Shown: positions 1-8,204, numbered from the stretch's first letter. The stretch: 64,000 bases of DNA from Flavobacterium alvei (GCF_002920895.1 NZ_PQVG01000002.1:434001-498000), one strand, 5' to 3'. Notes: generated by a model from the sequence alone, not told the origin. Made by a program: numbers and translations.

Positions 1-844
1 ACAAAAATTTCCCGTCAGGCGAAATATGAATGTCGGCAGCACCAATATCTCCTTTAAAGTCTGATGCAACAACGGTGGTTTCACTCACTTTTTTCAATGT
101 TCCGTCAGCATAACTGAATGAAGTTAACGTTCCATCCATTTCTTGCAACAAATAGACAAACTTGCCATCTTTGCTCAATATCAAATGTCTTGGTCCACTT
201 CCGGGTTTTACAGGAACAGCATTTTTTAAAACCAAAACTTCGTTCGCGACATTGGGATTATATTGATACAAATACACTTTATCGGTTCCTAAATCATTGG
301 CCAAAACATACTTTTTATCTGGCGAAAAACACACCATATGGGCGTGAGGTGCTTCTTGTCGACTGCCATTAATACTTTTCCCAACGTGTTGCACCACTTG
401 CTTCACTTCGCCAATACTGCCGTCATTTTTTTTACCCAAGACCGAAATACTACCGCTTGAATAATTGGCCGTAATCACGTTTTTATCATCGTTAATGATG
501 TAACAAGGATTCAATCCGTTTGGATTTTGATAATTAATAAAATCTAATTTTCCACTTTTTGAATTAAATCCAAAAGCGCTAACCGAACTTTTTTTATCGT
601 TTTCACTTACCGAATAGACGAATTTATTGTCATTGGAAACCGATAAATAACTGGGATTTAAAATGTTTTCGGTGTTGTTTTTAAGACTGAAATCCCCAGT
701 TTTAGAATCGAATTCGTAAACGTAAATTCCTTTGCTTTCACAAGTTTTAGTATAAGTCCCAACAATTAAATTGAGTTTGGTTTCTTGTGATTGCATTGTT
801 GCAAAAGTTAAAAAACTAAGAATAGCAGCATAAATGTTTTTCAT
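1..844 (-). CDS. Secreted lactonase-family beta-propeller protein, 3' end cut by window edge
   Basis: Reading from the ATG at 844, the frame stays open for about 281 codons and leaves the window, so the C-terminus is missing. The N-terminus is a signal peptide (MKNIYAAILSFLTFATMQSQ), then a start typical of the lactonase/6-phosphogluconolactonase propeller family (LIVGTYTKTCESKGIYVYEF). Repeated blade motifs follow: LNPSYLSVSNDNKFVYSVSE, EAPHAHMVCFSPDKKYVLAN, GPRHLILSKDGKFVYLLQE and AADIHISPDGKFL. Cytoplasmic Pgl hydrolyses 6-phosphogluconolactone; this copy is predicted to be exported, so its substrate is probably another lactone or sugar derivative. That substrate is inference. It is transcribed away from the BatA-domain gene. 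Confidence 0.85.
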   Translation of the reverse strand, partial: MKNIYAAILSFLTFATMQSQETKLNLIVGTYTKTCESKGIYVYEFDSKTGDFSLKNNTENILNPSYLSVSNDNKFVYSVSENDKKSSVSAFGFNSKSGKLDFINYQNPNGLNPCYIINDDKNVITANYSSGSISVLGKKNDGSIGEVKQVVQHVGKSINGSRQEAPHAHMVCFSPDKKYVLANDLGTDKVYLYQYNPNVANEVLVLKNAVPVKPGSGPRHLILSKDGKFVYLLQEMDGTLTSFSYADGTLKKVSETTVVASDFKGDIGAADIHISPDGKFL

Positions 845-881
845 AATTATCAAATCTATTGGGCTAAGATAAAACATTTTT

Positions 882-944
882 TTACCACAAATTTGCAAAT
901 TATTACAATTAAAATTATTTTAACTCTGCGAATCTGCGGTCTAA
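882..944. repeat. Imperfect inverted repeat, TTACCRCARATT family (copy 1)
   Basis: The left arm TTACCACAAATTTGCAAATT (882-901) matches the reverse complement of the right arm at 922-944 (AACTCTGCGAATCTGCGG, then TCTAA) with several purine and pyrimidine transitions. Related copies lie at 2929-2985 and 5297-5358. It sits between two divergent genes, so it is not a simple terminator. Confidence 0.6.
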
Positions 945-972
945 TTTTTATTTAAAAATAAAATCAAAATAC

Positions 973-980
973 TATCTTTG
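973..980 (+). promoter_or_regulatory. Bacteroidota -7 promoter element (TATCTTTG) of the BatA-domain gene
   Basis: TATCTTTG fits the Bacteroidota -7 consensus TAnnTTTG and ends only 4 bases before the ATG. If transcription starts the usual few bases downstream, the message would have essentially no 5' leader. Confidence 0.5.
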
Positions 981-984
981 AAAA

Positions 985-2913
985 ATGCAATTCAAACATC
1001 CAGAAATCCTCTATTTCCTCTTTTTATTGGTTATACCAATTCTGGTTCATTTGTTTCAATTGCGACGTTTCAAAAAGGAATATTTCACCAATGTTCGTTT
1101 TCTAAAGGAACTTTCCATTCAAACCCGAAAGAGTTCCAAAATTAAGAAATGGTTGCTTTTAGCAACACGTTTATTGTTGTTGACTTGTATTATTATTGCT
1201 TTTGCGCAACCTTTTTTCAAAGCCAAAAACAGTATAAACAGTGCCAACGAAATGTATATCGTTCTGGATAATTCCTTTTCGATGCAAGCCAAAGGTCAAA
1301 AAGGAGAATTGCTAAAAAGAGCCGTTCAGGAATTACTAGAAAACACGCCCGAAAACCAGACTTTTTCCTTAATTACCAATTCCGAAACGTTTTGGAATAC
1401 CGACATCAAATCCATTCGAACCGAATTACAAAACCTGAAATACAGCGCCTTGCCTTTTCAATTGGAAAGTGCAATGGCGAAAATAAAATCCCGAAAATCG
1501 GCTTTCAACAAAGATATTATTGTGATTACCGATGCTGTTGGTCTAGAAGCGAAACAATTGAAAAGCATCAACAGCGATTTCAATACCTATTTCATTATTC
1601 CCGAAGCGGAACAAAAAAATAATGCGGCTATTGACAGTGTTTTTATTCATCAAAATTTGGATAATTTTTATGAAATTGGCTTGAATTTATCCGCTTTTGG
1701 AGAAAAGAACAAAGACATTCCTGTGGCTTTATACAATCAAAACAAGCTGATTGCAAAAACGCAAACGAAATTTGAAACCAATAAAAAAACTATTTATTTC
1801 ACGATTCCAAAAAAGGATTTCCACGGTTATGCTTCTATTACCGACAATGGATTAGAATACGATAACAACTTTTATTTCAGTATTTCAAAGCCTAAAAAGA
1901 ACAATATCATCAGCATTGGAGCGACTGAAAAATCGAACTTTTTGTCTCGAATTTACACCAATGACGAATTCAATTTTAATAATTTTGACATCGCTTCTTT
2001 AGATTATAATGCCGTCGAAAAACAAGACGCTATCGTATTGAATGAATTGGATGAAATACCGCAGGCCCTACAAACCACTTTGAAATCATTTGTAGAAAAA
2101 AGTGGAAATTTGATTTTTATTCCATCGGCGAAAACTTCCACAGCGAATATCAATCCGTTTTTGAAAATCTTTGGAAACCTCCAATTCAAATCTTTAGAAA
2201 ACAAAGAAAAACAGATTACCAAAATCAACTTCAATCATCCTTTGTTTAGCGGTGTTTTCGAGAAAAAAATCAATAATTTTCAATATCCAAAAACCAAAAC
2301 TTCCTTTGGAATAGCAAGTACAAATCCAGCTGTTTTGTATTATGAAGACCAAACGGCTTTTTTAACTTCAATTAATAATCCGATTTCTGCAGTTTATCTT
2401 TTTACGGCTCCAATCAATTTGGAAAATTCTAATTTTCAACAATCGCCTTTAATTGTTCCTACCTTTTACAAAATGGGAATCAGCAATGGAAACAATGGCG
2501 TGAATGCACTTAATATTAGCGATAACAATCCCTTTTATGTAGATGCCAATTTATCCAAAGAAGAAATTCTGAAAATCAAAAACGATACAGAAACTTTTAT
2601 TCCTGTACAACAAATTTTGAACGGAAAAGTAAAAATGATGTTCAATGATTTGCCACAACAAGCGGGGAATTTTGGAGTTTTCAACAAGACAGAAAACATA
2701 AAGAATATTAGTTTCAACTACGACAGAGCCGAAAGTGATTTAGATAAAGTGAACGAAAGTGCTCTTTCTGACTATAAAACTATTGATTCGGTAAATACCG
2801 TTTTCAATAGCATACAAACCGACCGAACAGACAATCAAATTTGGAAATGGTTTGTTATATTTGCATTGCTTTTTCTGCTGACGGAAATGGCAATTATACG
2901 ATTCGTTAAGTAA
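985..2913 (+). CDS. BatA-domain / vWA-like membrane protein
   Basis: This 642-residue protein starts with the BatA N-terminal module: two hydrophobic helices (about residues 8-25 and 57-77) around a basic loop containing HLFQLRRFKKEYF. A von Willebrand A-like domain follows, with a MIDAS-type DNSFSMQAKG (Asp-x-Ser-x-Ser) near residue 95 and a second strand IIVITDAVG. A long extracytoplasmic region leads to a C-terminal membrane helix (IWKWFVIFALLFLLTEMAII). Flavobacteria carry this family as a stand-alone protein; no MoxR ATPase or other Bat genes are nearby, so a link to aerotolerance is not supported here. The start matches the conserved family N-terminus. Function is unknown beyond a metal-dependent protein-binding domain at the inner membrane. 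Confidence 0.85.
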   Translation: MQFKHPEILYFLFLLVIPILVHLFQLRRFKKEYFTNVRFLKELSIQTRKSSKIKKWLLLATRLLLLTCIIIAFAQPFFKAKNSINSANEMYIVLDNSFSMQAKGQKGELLKRAVQELLENTPENQTFSLITNSETFWNTDIKSIRTELQNLKYSALPFQLESAMAKIKSRKSAFNKDIIVITDAVGLEAKQLKSINSDFNTYFIIPEAEQKNNAAIDSVFIHQNLDNFYEIGLNLSAFGEKNKDIPVALYNQNKLIAKTQTKFETNKKTIYFTIPKKDFHGYASITDNGLEYDNNFYFSISKPKKNNIISIGATEKSNFLSRIYTNDEFNFNNFDIASLDYNAVEKQDAIVLNELDEIPQALQTTLKSFVEKSGNLIFIPSAKTSTANINPFLKIFGNLQFKSLENKEKQITKINFNHPLFSGVFEKKINNFQYPKTKTSFGIASTNPAVLYYEDQTAFLTSINNPISAVYLFTAPINLENSNFQQSPLIVPTFYKMGISNGNNGVNALNISDNNPFYVDANLSKEEILKIKNDTETFIPVQQILNGKVKMMFNDLPQQAGNFGVFNKTENIKNISFNYDRAESDLDKVNESALSDYKTIDSVNTVFNSIQTDRTDNQIWKWFVIFALLFLLTEMAIIRFVK

Positions 2914-2928
2914 AATTCATATATAATT

Positions 2929-2985
2929 TTACCGCAAATTCGCAAATTATTCTAATTGTAAGAAATTAAAAATCTGCGGTCTAAA
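2929..2985. repeat. Imperfect inverted repeat, TTACCRCARATT family (copy 2)
   Basis: Left arm TTACCGCAAATTCGCAAATT (2929-2948), right arm AAATCTGCGGTCTAAA (2970-2985). It fills most of the gap between the BatA-domain gene and the dihydroorotase-like gene and is closely related to the copies at 882 and 5297. Confidence 0.6.
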
Positions 2986-3012
2986 AAATATACAAATAAT
3001 TCAATAATTATT

Positions 3013-4263
3013 ATGAACACAATCCTCCGAGAAGCGAAAATAATTGATTCTGAAAGTCCTTTTCACAATCAGACTGTCGATATTTTAATTGTTGATGGCA
3101 TCATCCAAAAAATTGGAACTTCACTTCCTAATTCAGATAATGCCGAAGAGGTAAAACTAGACAATTTACATATTTCCCAAGGTTGGTTTGATTCTAGCGT
3201 TTCGCTTGGAGAACCTGGTTTTGAAGACCGTGAAACTATTGCCAACGGTTTGAATGTAGCTGCAAAAAGTGGTTTTACAGCCATTGCTTTGCAACCCAAC
3301 TCCTACCCGATTATTGATAATCAATCGCAAATTAATTTTGTGAAAAGCAAAGCCAATGGTTTTGCTACAGCACTTTTTCCGATTGGCGCCCTGACCAAAG
3401 GAAGCGAAGGAAAAGATATGGCGGAATTATTTGATATGAAAAATGCAGGTGCTGTTGCTTTTGGAGATTACAACAAGAGTTTGGAGAATGCCAACTTACT
3501 GAAAATTGCCTTGCAATACGTTCAGGATTTTGATGGTTTGGTTATTGCTTTCGCCCAAGATTCGAACATCAAAGGGAACGGAGTTGCCAATGAAGGAGTA
3601 GTTTCTACCCGATTGGGATTGAAAGGAATTCCAAATCTTGCCGAAGAATTGCAAATCGCCAGAAACTTGTTTCTATTGGAATATACCGGTGGAAAATTAC
3701 ATATTCCGACCATTTCAACTGCTAAATCAGTACAGTTAATCAAAGAAGCGAAAGCCAAAGGATTGCAAGTTACTTGTAGCGTTGCAGTGCATCATTTGGT
3801 TTTAACCGATGAAAAACTGGAAAACTTTGATACCCGATGCAAAGTTTCGCCGCCATTGCGAACAGAAACCGACAGACAAGGCTTGCTTGCCGGAATTTTG
3901 GACAATACGATTGACATAATTACTACCGACCATAATCCAATTGACATTGAACACAAAAAAATGGAATTTGATTTGGCCAAAAATGGAACTATTGGCTTAG
4001 AAAGTGCTTTTGGAACTTTATTAACCGTATTGCCTTTAGAAAAAGTAATCGAAAAACTGACTTCCGGGAAAAGTACATTTGGAATCGAATCACAAACCAT
4101 TGCTGAAGGAAATAAAGCCAACATCAGTTTATTCAATCCAGAAGGAAAAAGCGTTTTTACTAACGAAAATATTTTGTCAAAATCTAAAAACTCTGCTTTC
4201 CTTGGAACAGAAATCAAAGGAAAAGCATACGGAATTTACAATCAAGGAAAATTAGTTTTGTAA
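3013..4263 (+). CDS. Dihydroorotase-like protein lacking the metal-binding HxH motif
   Basis: At 416 residues this has the full length and fold markers of a class I dihydroorotase, the amidohydrolase that cyclises carbamoyl-aspartate in pyrimidine synthesis. Key residues are altered. The family's DxHxHxREPG, which supplies two zinc-binding histidines and a substrate-binding arginine, reads DSSVSLGEPG here (residues 60-69), so both His are Ser and the Arg is Gly. The usual FSDDG reads FGDYN (150-154), and the HxxHVST segment reads LHIPTIST (229-236), losing another ligand. The VHHL block (259-262) and TTDHNP (304-309) remain. Catalysis as a normal dihydroorotase is therefore unlikely. By analogy with pseudo-dihydroorotases that scaffold aspartate carbamoyltransferase in some bacteria, a structural role is possible, but no pyrB is in the window. 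Often annotated pyrC by homology. Confidence 0.85.
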   Translation: MNTILREAKIIDSESPFHNQTVDILIVDGIIQKIGTSLPNSDNAEEVKLDNLHISQGWFDSSVSLGEPGFEDRETIANGLNVAAKSGFTAIALQPNSYPIIDNQSQINFVKSKANGFATALFPIGALTKGSEGKDMAELFDMKNAGAVAFGDYNKSLENANLLKIALQYVQDFDGLVIAFAQDSNIKGNGVANEGVVSTRLGLKGIPNLAEELQIARNLFLLEYTGGKLHIPTISTAKSVQLIKEAKAKGLQVTCSVAVHHLVLTDEKLENFDTRCKVSPPLRTETDRQGLLAGILDNTIDIITTDHNPIDIEHKKMEFDLAKNGTIGLESAFGTLLTVLPLEKVIEKLTSGKSTFGIESQTIAEGNKANISLFNPEGKSVFTNENILSKSKNSAFLGTEIKGKAYGIYNQGKLVL

Positions 4264-4270
4264 TTACTAG

Positions 4271-4301
4271 ACCTCAAAAGTTTTGGGAAAAAGTTTGAGG
4301 T
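4271..4301 (+). terminator. Putative hairpin between the dihydroorotase-like gene and the membrane protein
   Basis: ACCTCAAA (4271-4278) pairs with TTTGAGGT (4294-4301) over a 15-base loop just after the upstream stop. The T-run is short, so termination may be partial. The hairpin overlaps the longer reading frame of the next gene, which favours the downstream ATG at 4316. Confidence 0.4.
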
Positions 4302-4315
4302 TTAAATCAAAAAAT

Positions 4316-4645
4316 ATGGAAAACAACAACATTGAAGAAGGAAAAAACATTGCAATTGTGAGTTACATAACCGTTATTGGTGCGATTGTAGCCATTTTTA
4401 TGAACCAAGATAAGAAAAATAGTTTTGCTGCTTTTCATATTCGTCAAGCATTGGGGATATTTATTTCGTTTTTTTTAATCGGCTACTTTATCGGCTATTT
4501 TGATAGTTGGATGATTTCTTCCGCCTTTTATATTTTCTATTTTATACTGTGGGTTTATGGTTTTCTTGGAGCGTTACAAGGTCAAATGAAACTGATTCCT
4601 TTATTGGGAGAACAATTTCAAAAAATATTTAAAAATATCGAATAA
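4316..4645 (+). CDS. Small multi-pass membrane protein, DUF4870/Tic20-like
   Basis: A 109-residue protein with a short polar N-terminus (MENNNIEEGKNIAIVSY) and three or four hydrophobic stretches (about residues 12-30, 42-62, 65-88), separated by the motif NSFAAFHIRQALG that is typical of DUF4870/Tic20-like proteins. The start at 4316 was chosen because an in-frame upstream start at 4283 would place an intergenic hairpin inside the gene. It lies 3 bases upstream of the esterase gene and is probably co-transcribed with it. Some flavobacterial relatives are called import component proteins by similarity to chloroplast Tic20; a transport role here is unproven. Confidence 0.7.
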   Translation: MENNNIEEGKNIAIVSYITVIGAIVAIFMNQDKKNSFAAFHIRQALGIFISFFLIGYFIGYFDSWMISSAFYIFYFILWVYGFLGALQGQMKLIPLLGEQFQKIFKNIE

Positions 4646-4648
4646 TAT

Positions 4649-5293
4649 ATGAATTTTTCCTTAGAATATCTCGTAAGAGAACCCAAAATAAAGTTGGACA
4701 AAAATCCGCTTTTACTCTTAATTCACGGTTACGGCAGCAACGAACAAGACTTATTTTCTTTCGCCACAGAACTTCCTAATGAATATTATATTGTTTCGGT
4801 ACGAGCTCCCTACGACATACAATACGGAAGTTACGCTTGGTATGCCATCAACTTTGATGCCAACCAAAACAAATTTTCCGACAACGAGCAAGCCAGAACT
4901 TCTAGAGATTTAATTGCCCAATTTATTGATGAATTGGAAGCTAATTATTCTATTGATTCCAATAATGTAACCTTAATTGGTTTTAGCCAAGGAGCAATTT
5001 TGAGTTATGCCGTGGCGCTTTCACATCCTGAGAAAGTGCAAAAAGTAGTCGCTTTAAGTGGTTATTTGAATGCCGAAATTCTGGAAGAAAATTATCTAAA
5101 AAATTCTTTTTCGAATCTTAAAATATTTGCTGCACACGGAACGGTTGACCAAGTAATTCCTGTGGAATGGGCACGAAAAGCGAAACCATTTTTAGATAAT
5201 TTAGGAATTAATACTACATCTAAAGAATACCCAATTGGTCACGGCGTTTCCCCACAGGAGTTTAATGATTTCAAGAATTGGCTTGAGAAATAA
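4649..5293 (+). CDS. Carboxylesterase/phospholipase, alpha/beta hydrolase (YpfH family)
   Basis: A 214-residue cytoplasmic hydrolase of the phospholipase/carboxylesterase family. The oxyanion-hole strand is LLLLIHGYGSNEQDL (residues 21-35). The nucleophile elbow is GFSQGA with Ser113, the acid is probably the Asp in AAHGTVDQVIP (about 167), and the His is in YPIGHGVSPQE (about 199). All catalytic parts are present and the length is normal. It starts 3 bases after the small membrane protein, suggesting one transcript. Substrate unknown; relatives hydrolyse short acyl esters or remove acyl groups from lysophospholipids. Confidence 0.85.
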   Translation: MNFSLEYLVREPKIKLDKNPLLLLIHGYGSNEQDLFSFATELPNEYYIVSVRAPYDIQYGSYAWYAINFDANQNKFSDNEQARTSRDLIAQFIDELEANYSIDSNNVTLIGFSQGAILSYAVALSHPEKVQKVVALSGYLNAEILEENYLKNSFSNLKIFAAHGTVDQVIPVEWARKAKPFLDNLGINTTSKEYPIGHGVSPQEFNDFKNWLEK

Positions 5294-5296
5294 AAA

Positions 5297-5358
5297 TTAC
5301 CACAGATTCGCAGATTTTTTATTTCTGATTTAAATTGAAATCTGCGAATCTGTGGTAA
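5297..5358. terminator. Perfect 21-bp inverted repeat, bidirectional terminator (TTACCRCARATT family, copy 3)
   Basis: TTACCACAGATTCGCAGATT plus T (5297-5317) is the exact reverse complement of 5338-5358, with a 20-base loop and A/T runs on both sides. It separates two convergent genes, so it can terminate both. Sequence relatedness to the repeats at 882 and 2929 shows that a dispersed repeat is being used as a terminator. Confidence 0.75.
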
Positions 5359-5366
5359 AAAAATAT

Positions 5367-5867
5367 TTATTTTTGATACAATAAAGACTGAAACGTCTCA
5401 AAAGAAACCGTTTCATCATCATTAACAAAATATTTTATCAACACTTCGCCCCAATATTCTCCGTCGCTGAAGTCGGCAATAATCCAACGGTGGTTCAATA
5501 TTTTCACCTTATTGATGATGAATTTATTGGCTCCAATTTGATCTTGACCGATGTAAGGATTCCCTTTGGGATTGGAATTAAAATCCATTAATTTTTCGGT
5601 TACAACAGGAATCAGTTTTTCAACTTGAATCGTTTTTGTGGCATTATCGGGATTGAAATAGTTTTGGGCATTTTCATTTTTTTCTAACGAAAAATAATTG
5701 GCATCAACCAGTTTGGCATTTGCAATGTCAACATCCTTCTTTAATTTTGATTCCATTTTGGCCGTTTTATTTTTTTCGAAAGCCAATTCTTTACTGAAAT
5801 ACATATAGGTAAAAACATTTAGCAATAGAAGAATAATAAAAAGGTACAGTAATAATGATTTTTTCAT
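5367..5867 (-). CDS. Membrane-anchored protein of unknown function
   Basis: A 166-residue protein with one N-terminal hydrophobic anchor (LLLYLFIILLLLNVFTYMYF, about residues 5-24), a charged probably helical stretch (about 30-55, FEKNKTAKMESKLKKDVD), then a soluble domain with NKVKILNHRWIIADFSDGEY and GEVLIKYFV. I do not recognise a characterised family; it looks like a flavobacterial inner-membrane protein facing the periplasm. Its start is 10 bases after the stop of the MBL hydrolase gene, so the two are almost certainly one operon. Confidence 0.75.
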   Translation of the reverse strand: MKKSLLLYLFIILLLLNVFTYMYFSKELAFEKNKTAKMESKLKKDVDIANAKLVDANYFSLEKNENAQNYFNPDNATKTIQVEKLIPVVTEKLMDFNSNPKGNPYIGQDQIGANKFIINKVKILNHRWIIADFSDGEYWGEVLIKYFVNDDETVSFETFQSLLYQK

Positions 5868-5877
5868 TTCAAGGTAA

Positions 5878-6642
5878 TTAAATAGTAATTTCTAAATTAT
5901 CGTAAGCTAAATAAACGTTTTTAGGCAGCTTTTGTTGTACTTGTTCGTGAAACCCCATAATATGGCTTATATGAGTGAGATAAGTCTTTTCGGGTTGAAT
6001 TAAATTTATAAAATCCAAGGCTTCACTCAAATTAAAATGGCTATGATGTACCTCTTCTCTCAAAGCATTTACAACCAAAACTTTCAAATTTTTAAGTTTT
6101 GAAATTTCACTTTCATCAATCGTTTTTACATCTGTCAAATAGGCAAAATCGTCAATTCGGTAACCAAAAACGGGAAGTTTTCCGTGCATAACATTTATTG
6201 GAATCGCCCTTTTATTTCCTATTTGAAAAGGATGATTATTTACAACTTCAATGGGGTGAACCGAGGGTGCTCCCGGATATTTATTTTCGATTTGAAAAAT
6301 ATAATCAAATCGAAGTTTCAAATTAGCAAGCACACGCTGATGTCCATATATTGGGATGTCTCCTTGTTTGAAAAAAAAAGGGCGAATATCATCCAATCCT
6401 GCGGTATGATCAGAATGTTCGTGAGTATAAAGAATTCCATCCAGTTTTTGACAATTCGAAACTAGCATTTGTTGTCTAAAATCTGGCCCACAATCAATTA
6501 CATAGGAATGATTCTCCCAATGAATCCAAACCGAAACCCGAAGTCTTTTATCTTTTAAATCTGTACTTTGACAAACTGAATGATTACTACCAATAACTGG
6601 AATTCCTTGAGAAGTACCTGTCCCTAAAAAATAAACATTCAT
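5878..6642 (-). CDS. MBL-fold metallo-hydrolase, PhnP-like
   Basis: A 254-residue metallo-beta-lactamase-fold enzyme. The N-terminus MNVYFLGTGTSQGIPVIGSN and the metal motif THEHSDH (His74, His76, Asp78, His79) are those of the PhnP/YycJ-like branch, whose members are phosphodiesterases acting on cyclic phosphates or nucleic acids. Further ligands are likely His in INVMHGK, Asp in AYLTDVK and His in THISHIMGFHE near the C-terminus. There are no phosphonate genes in the window, so a role like that of E. coli PhnP in the C-P lyase pathway is not indicated. Its promoter faces that of the gene starting at 6741. Confidence 0.8.
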   Translation of the reverse strand: MNVYFLGTGTSQGIPVIGSNHSVCQSTDLKDKRLRVSVWIHWENHSYVIDCGPDFRQQMLVSNCQKLDGILYTHEHSDHTAGLDDIRPFFFKQGDIPIYGHQRVLANLKLRFDYIFQIENKYPGAPSVHPIEVVNNHPFQIGNKRAIPINVMHGKLPVFGYRIDDFAYLTDVKTIDESEISKLKNLKVLVVNALREEVHHSHFNLSEALDFINLIQPEKTYLTHISHIMGFHEQVQQKLPKNVYLAYDNLEITI

Positions 6643-6669
6643 TTAATATAACATTTGTTAATAATTGTA

Positions 6670-6677
6670 CAAAAATA
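6670..6677 (-). promoter_or_regulatory. -7 promoter element (TATTTTTG) of the MBL hydrolase operon
   Basis: On the minus strand the sequence reads TATTTTTG, matching TAnnTTTG, 27 bases before the ATG at 6642. Confidence 0.5.
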
Positions 6678-6711
6678 GCAATAAATCTCTTCATTTAGAA
6701 ACATTTTTTAT

Positions 6712-6719
6712 TAACTTTG
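6712..6719 (+). promoter_or_regulatory. -7 promoter element (TAACTTTG) of the gene starting at 6741
   Basis: TAACTTTG is a perfect TAnnTTTG match. It decides the start of the downstream gene: an in-frame codon at 6717 overlaps the promoter, so the ATG at 6741, 21 bases after the element, is the better start. Confidence 0.6.
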
Positions 6720-6740
6720 CACCAAAACAGCGATTTCTTT

Positions 6741-8204
6741 ATGAAAAGAGACACCGAAATTAAATTGAAAGGTGACAAAGTCATCGAACAAATTCCTTCT
6801 TTAAAGGACAAAGCGCTTCGTATCAATTTGAATGAAAATATATACGGAACTTTTTCTGAAATTGGTGCTGGGCAAGAAACTGTAAGGCATTTCTTTAGAG
6901 CTGGAGGATCGTCAGGAACAATTGCAAAAGCAATGTCAGCCTACGACAAAGATTTTAGCGATGCAATTTACGGGGTCGAAGAAGACGGACGCTATGTTAC
7001 AGAAAGCCGTCTCAAAAAAATTCTGACCCACGAAGCTGGTTTAATCGAAAAACGATTGAGCAGGAAAAAGCATCCCAATAAAATATTTTTCAGTTATGCC
7101 AATACCGTTGCTACCATTGACTTTGCGAAGCAATTCAAAGGACATGGCTGGGTTGGAATAAAATATCAATTAGAGCCTGAAGAAGAATATAATGAGATCA
7201 TTCTACACATTCGATTTAAAGAAACCGATGTTCGTTTGCAACAAGAAACCCTTGGTATTCTTGGTGTAAATTTAATTTATGGTGCATTTTATAAGTACAA
7301 TAATCCTAAACATTTATTGCGCTATTTGTATGATCACCTTGATAAAGACCAACTCGAAATAGACACTATCAACTTTTCTGGTCCTCGTTTTGCAAATGTT
7401 GACAATCGTTTAATGAGTTTGCAATTAGTTAAAAACGGAATGACTGATGCCGTAATTTTCGACCCCGAAGGCAAAAATATATTACCCGCAGCAATTTTGT
7501 ACAAAAAAAATATACTTGCGATTCGTGGAAGTTTCCGTCCCGTAACAAAGGTGAATATGGATATGTACGAGGAATCGTTGAAGATGTTTTTGAATGAACA
7601 AAAAGTTAATCCTGATAACACATTGGTCATCTTCGAAATTACATTGTCCAACTTACGTTCTGATGGCGAAATCGATGAAAAAGATTTTATGGATAGAGCT
7701 CAATTGCTATGTTCATTAGGACAAACAGTAATGATTTCGAATTTTCAAGAATATTATAAAGTAGTTGAATATTTCGCAAAATATTCCAAAGCAAGAATGG
7801 GATTGGCTATGGGCGTAAATAATTTAGTTGAAATTTTTGACGAAAAATACTATCGTCACCTAAGTGGTGGCATCCTAGAAGCGTTTGGAAAATTATTCTA
7901 TCGAGATTTGAAAGTGTATTTGTATCCAATGATAGACGAAAATGGAGAAATTCTAAATTCTGAAACATTAAAAATACATCCTAGAATGAAAGAATTATAT
8001 AAATTCTTCAAATACAACGGAAAAGTGGTTGATATTGAAAACTACAACCCTAAAAATCTAGTGGTCTTTTCTAGAGAAGTTCTAAAAATGATTGGAGAAA
8101 GCAAACTTGGCTGGGAATCTATGTTGCCTGAAGGTGTTGCAAAGATCATCAAGAAAAAGAAATTATTTGGTTATGACCCCAATATGCTTTTGGAAAAAAA
8201 ATAG
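6741..8204 (+). CDS. Conserved protein, often labelled nicotinate-nucleotide adenylyltransferase; function uncertain
   Basis: A 487-residue soluble protein that I recognise as a family strongly conserved in flavobacteria, with signatures ENIYGTFSEIGAGQETVRHF, FRAGGSSGTIAKAMSAYDKD and SYANTVATIDFAKQFKGHGW. In databases it often carries the name nicotinate-nucleotide adenylyltransferase, but I find no (H/T)xGH or ISSTxxR motif of that nucleotidyltransferase family, and it is about twice the normal length of NadD. The glycine-rich GAGQETVRHFFRAGGSSG could bind a phosphate-containing ligand (inference). It stands alone with its own promoter and terminator. I regard the enzyme name as unsupported and the molecular function as unknown. 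Confidence 0.8.
   Translation: MKRDTEIKLKGDKVIEQIPSLKDKALRINLNENIYGTFSEIGAGQETVRHFFRAGGSSGTIAKAMSAYDKDFSDAIYGVEEDGRYVTESRLKKILTHEAGLIEKRLSRKKHPNKIFFSYANTVATIDFAKQFKGHGWVGIKYQLEPEEEYNEIILHIRFKETDVRLQQETLGILGVNLIYGAFYKYNNPKHLLRYLYDHLDKDQLEIDTINFSGPRFANVDNRLMSLQLVKNGMTDAVIFDPEGKNILPAAILYKKNILAIRGSFRPVTKVNMDMYEESLKMFLNEQKVNPDNTLVIFEITLSNLRSDGEIDEKDFMDRAQLLCSLGQTVMISNFQEYYKVVEYFAKYSKARMGLAMGVNNLVEIFDEKYYRHLSGGILEAFGKLFYRDLKVYLYPMIDENGEILNSETLKIHPRMKELYKFFKYNGKVVDIENYNPKNLVVFSREVLKMIGESKLGWESMLPEGVAKIIKKKKLFGYDPNMLLEKK

Noticed and set aside
3792..4217. 141-codon open frame antisense to the dihydroorotase-like gene
   Set aside because: Shadow of the sense gene, with no start signal or recognisable domain.
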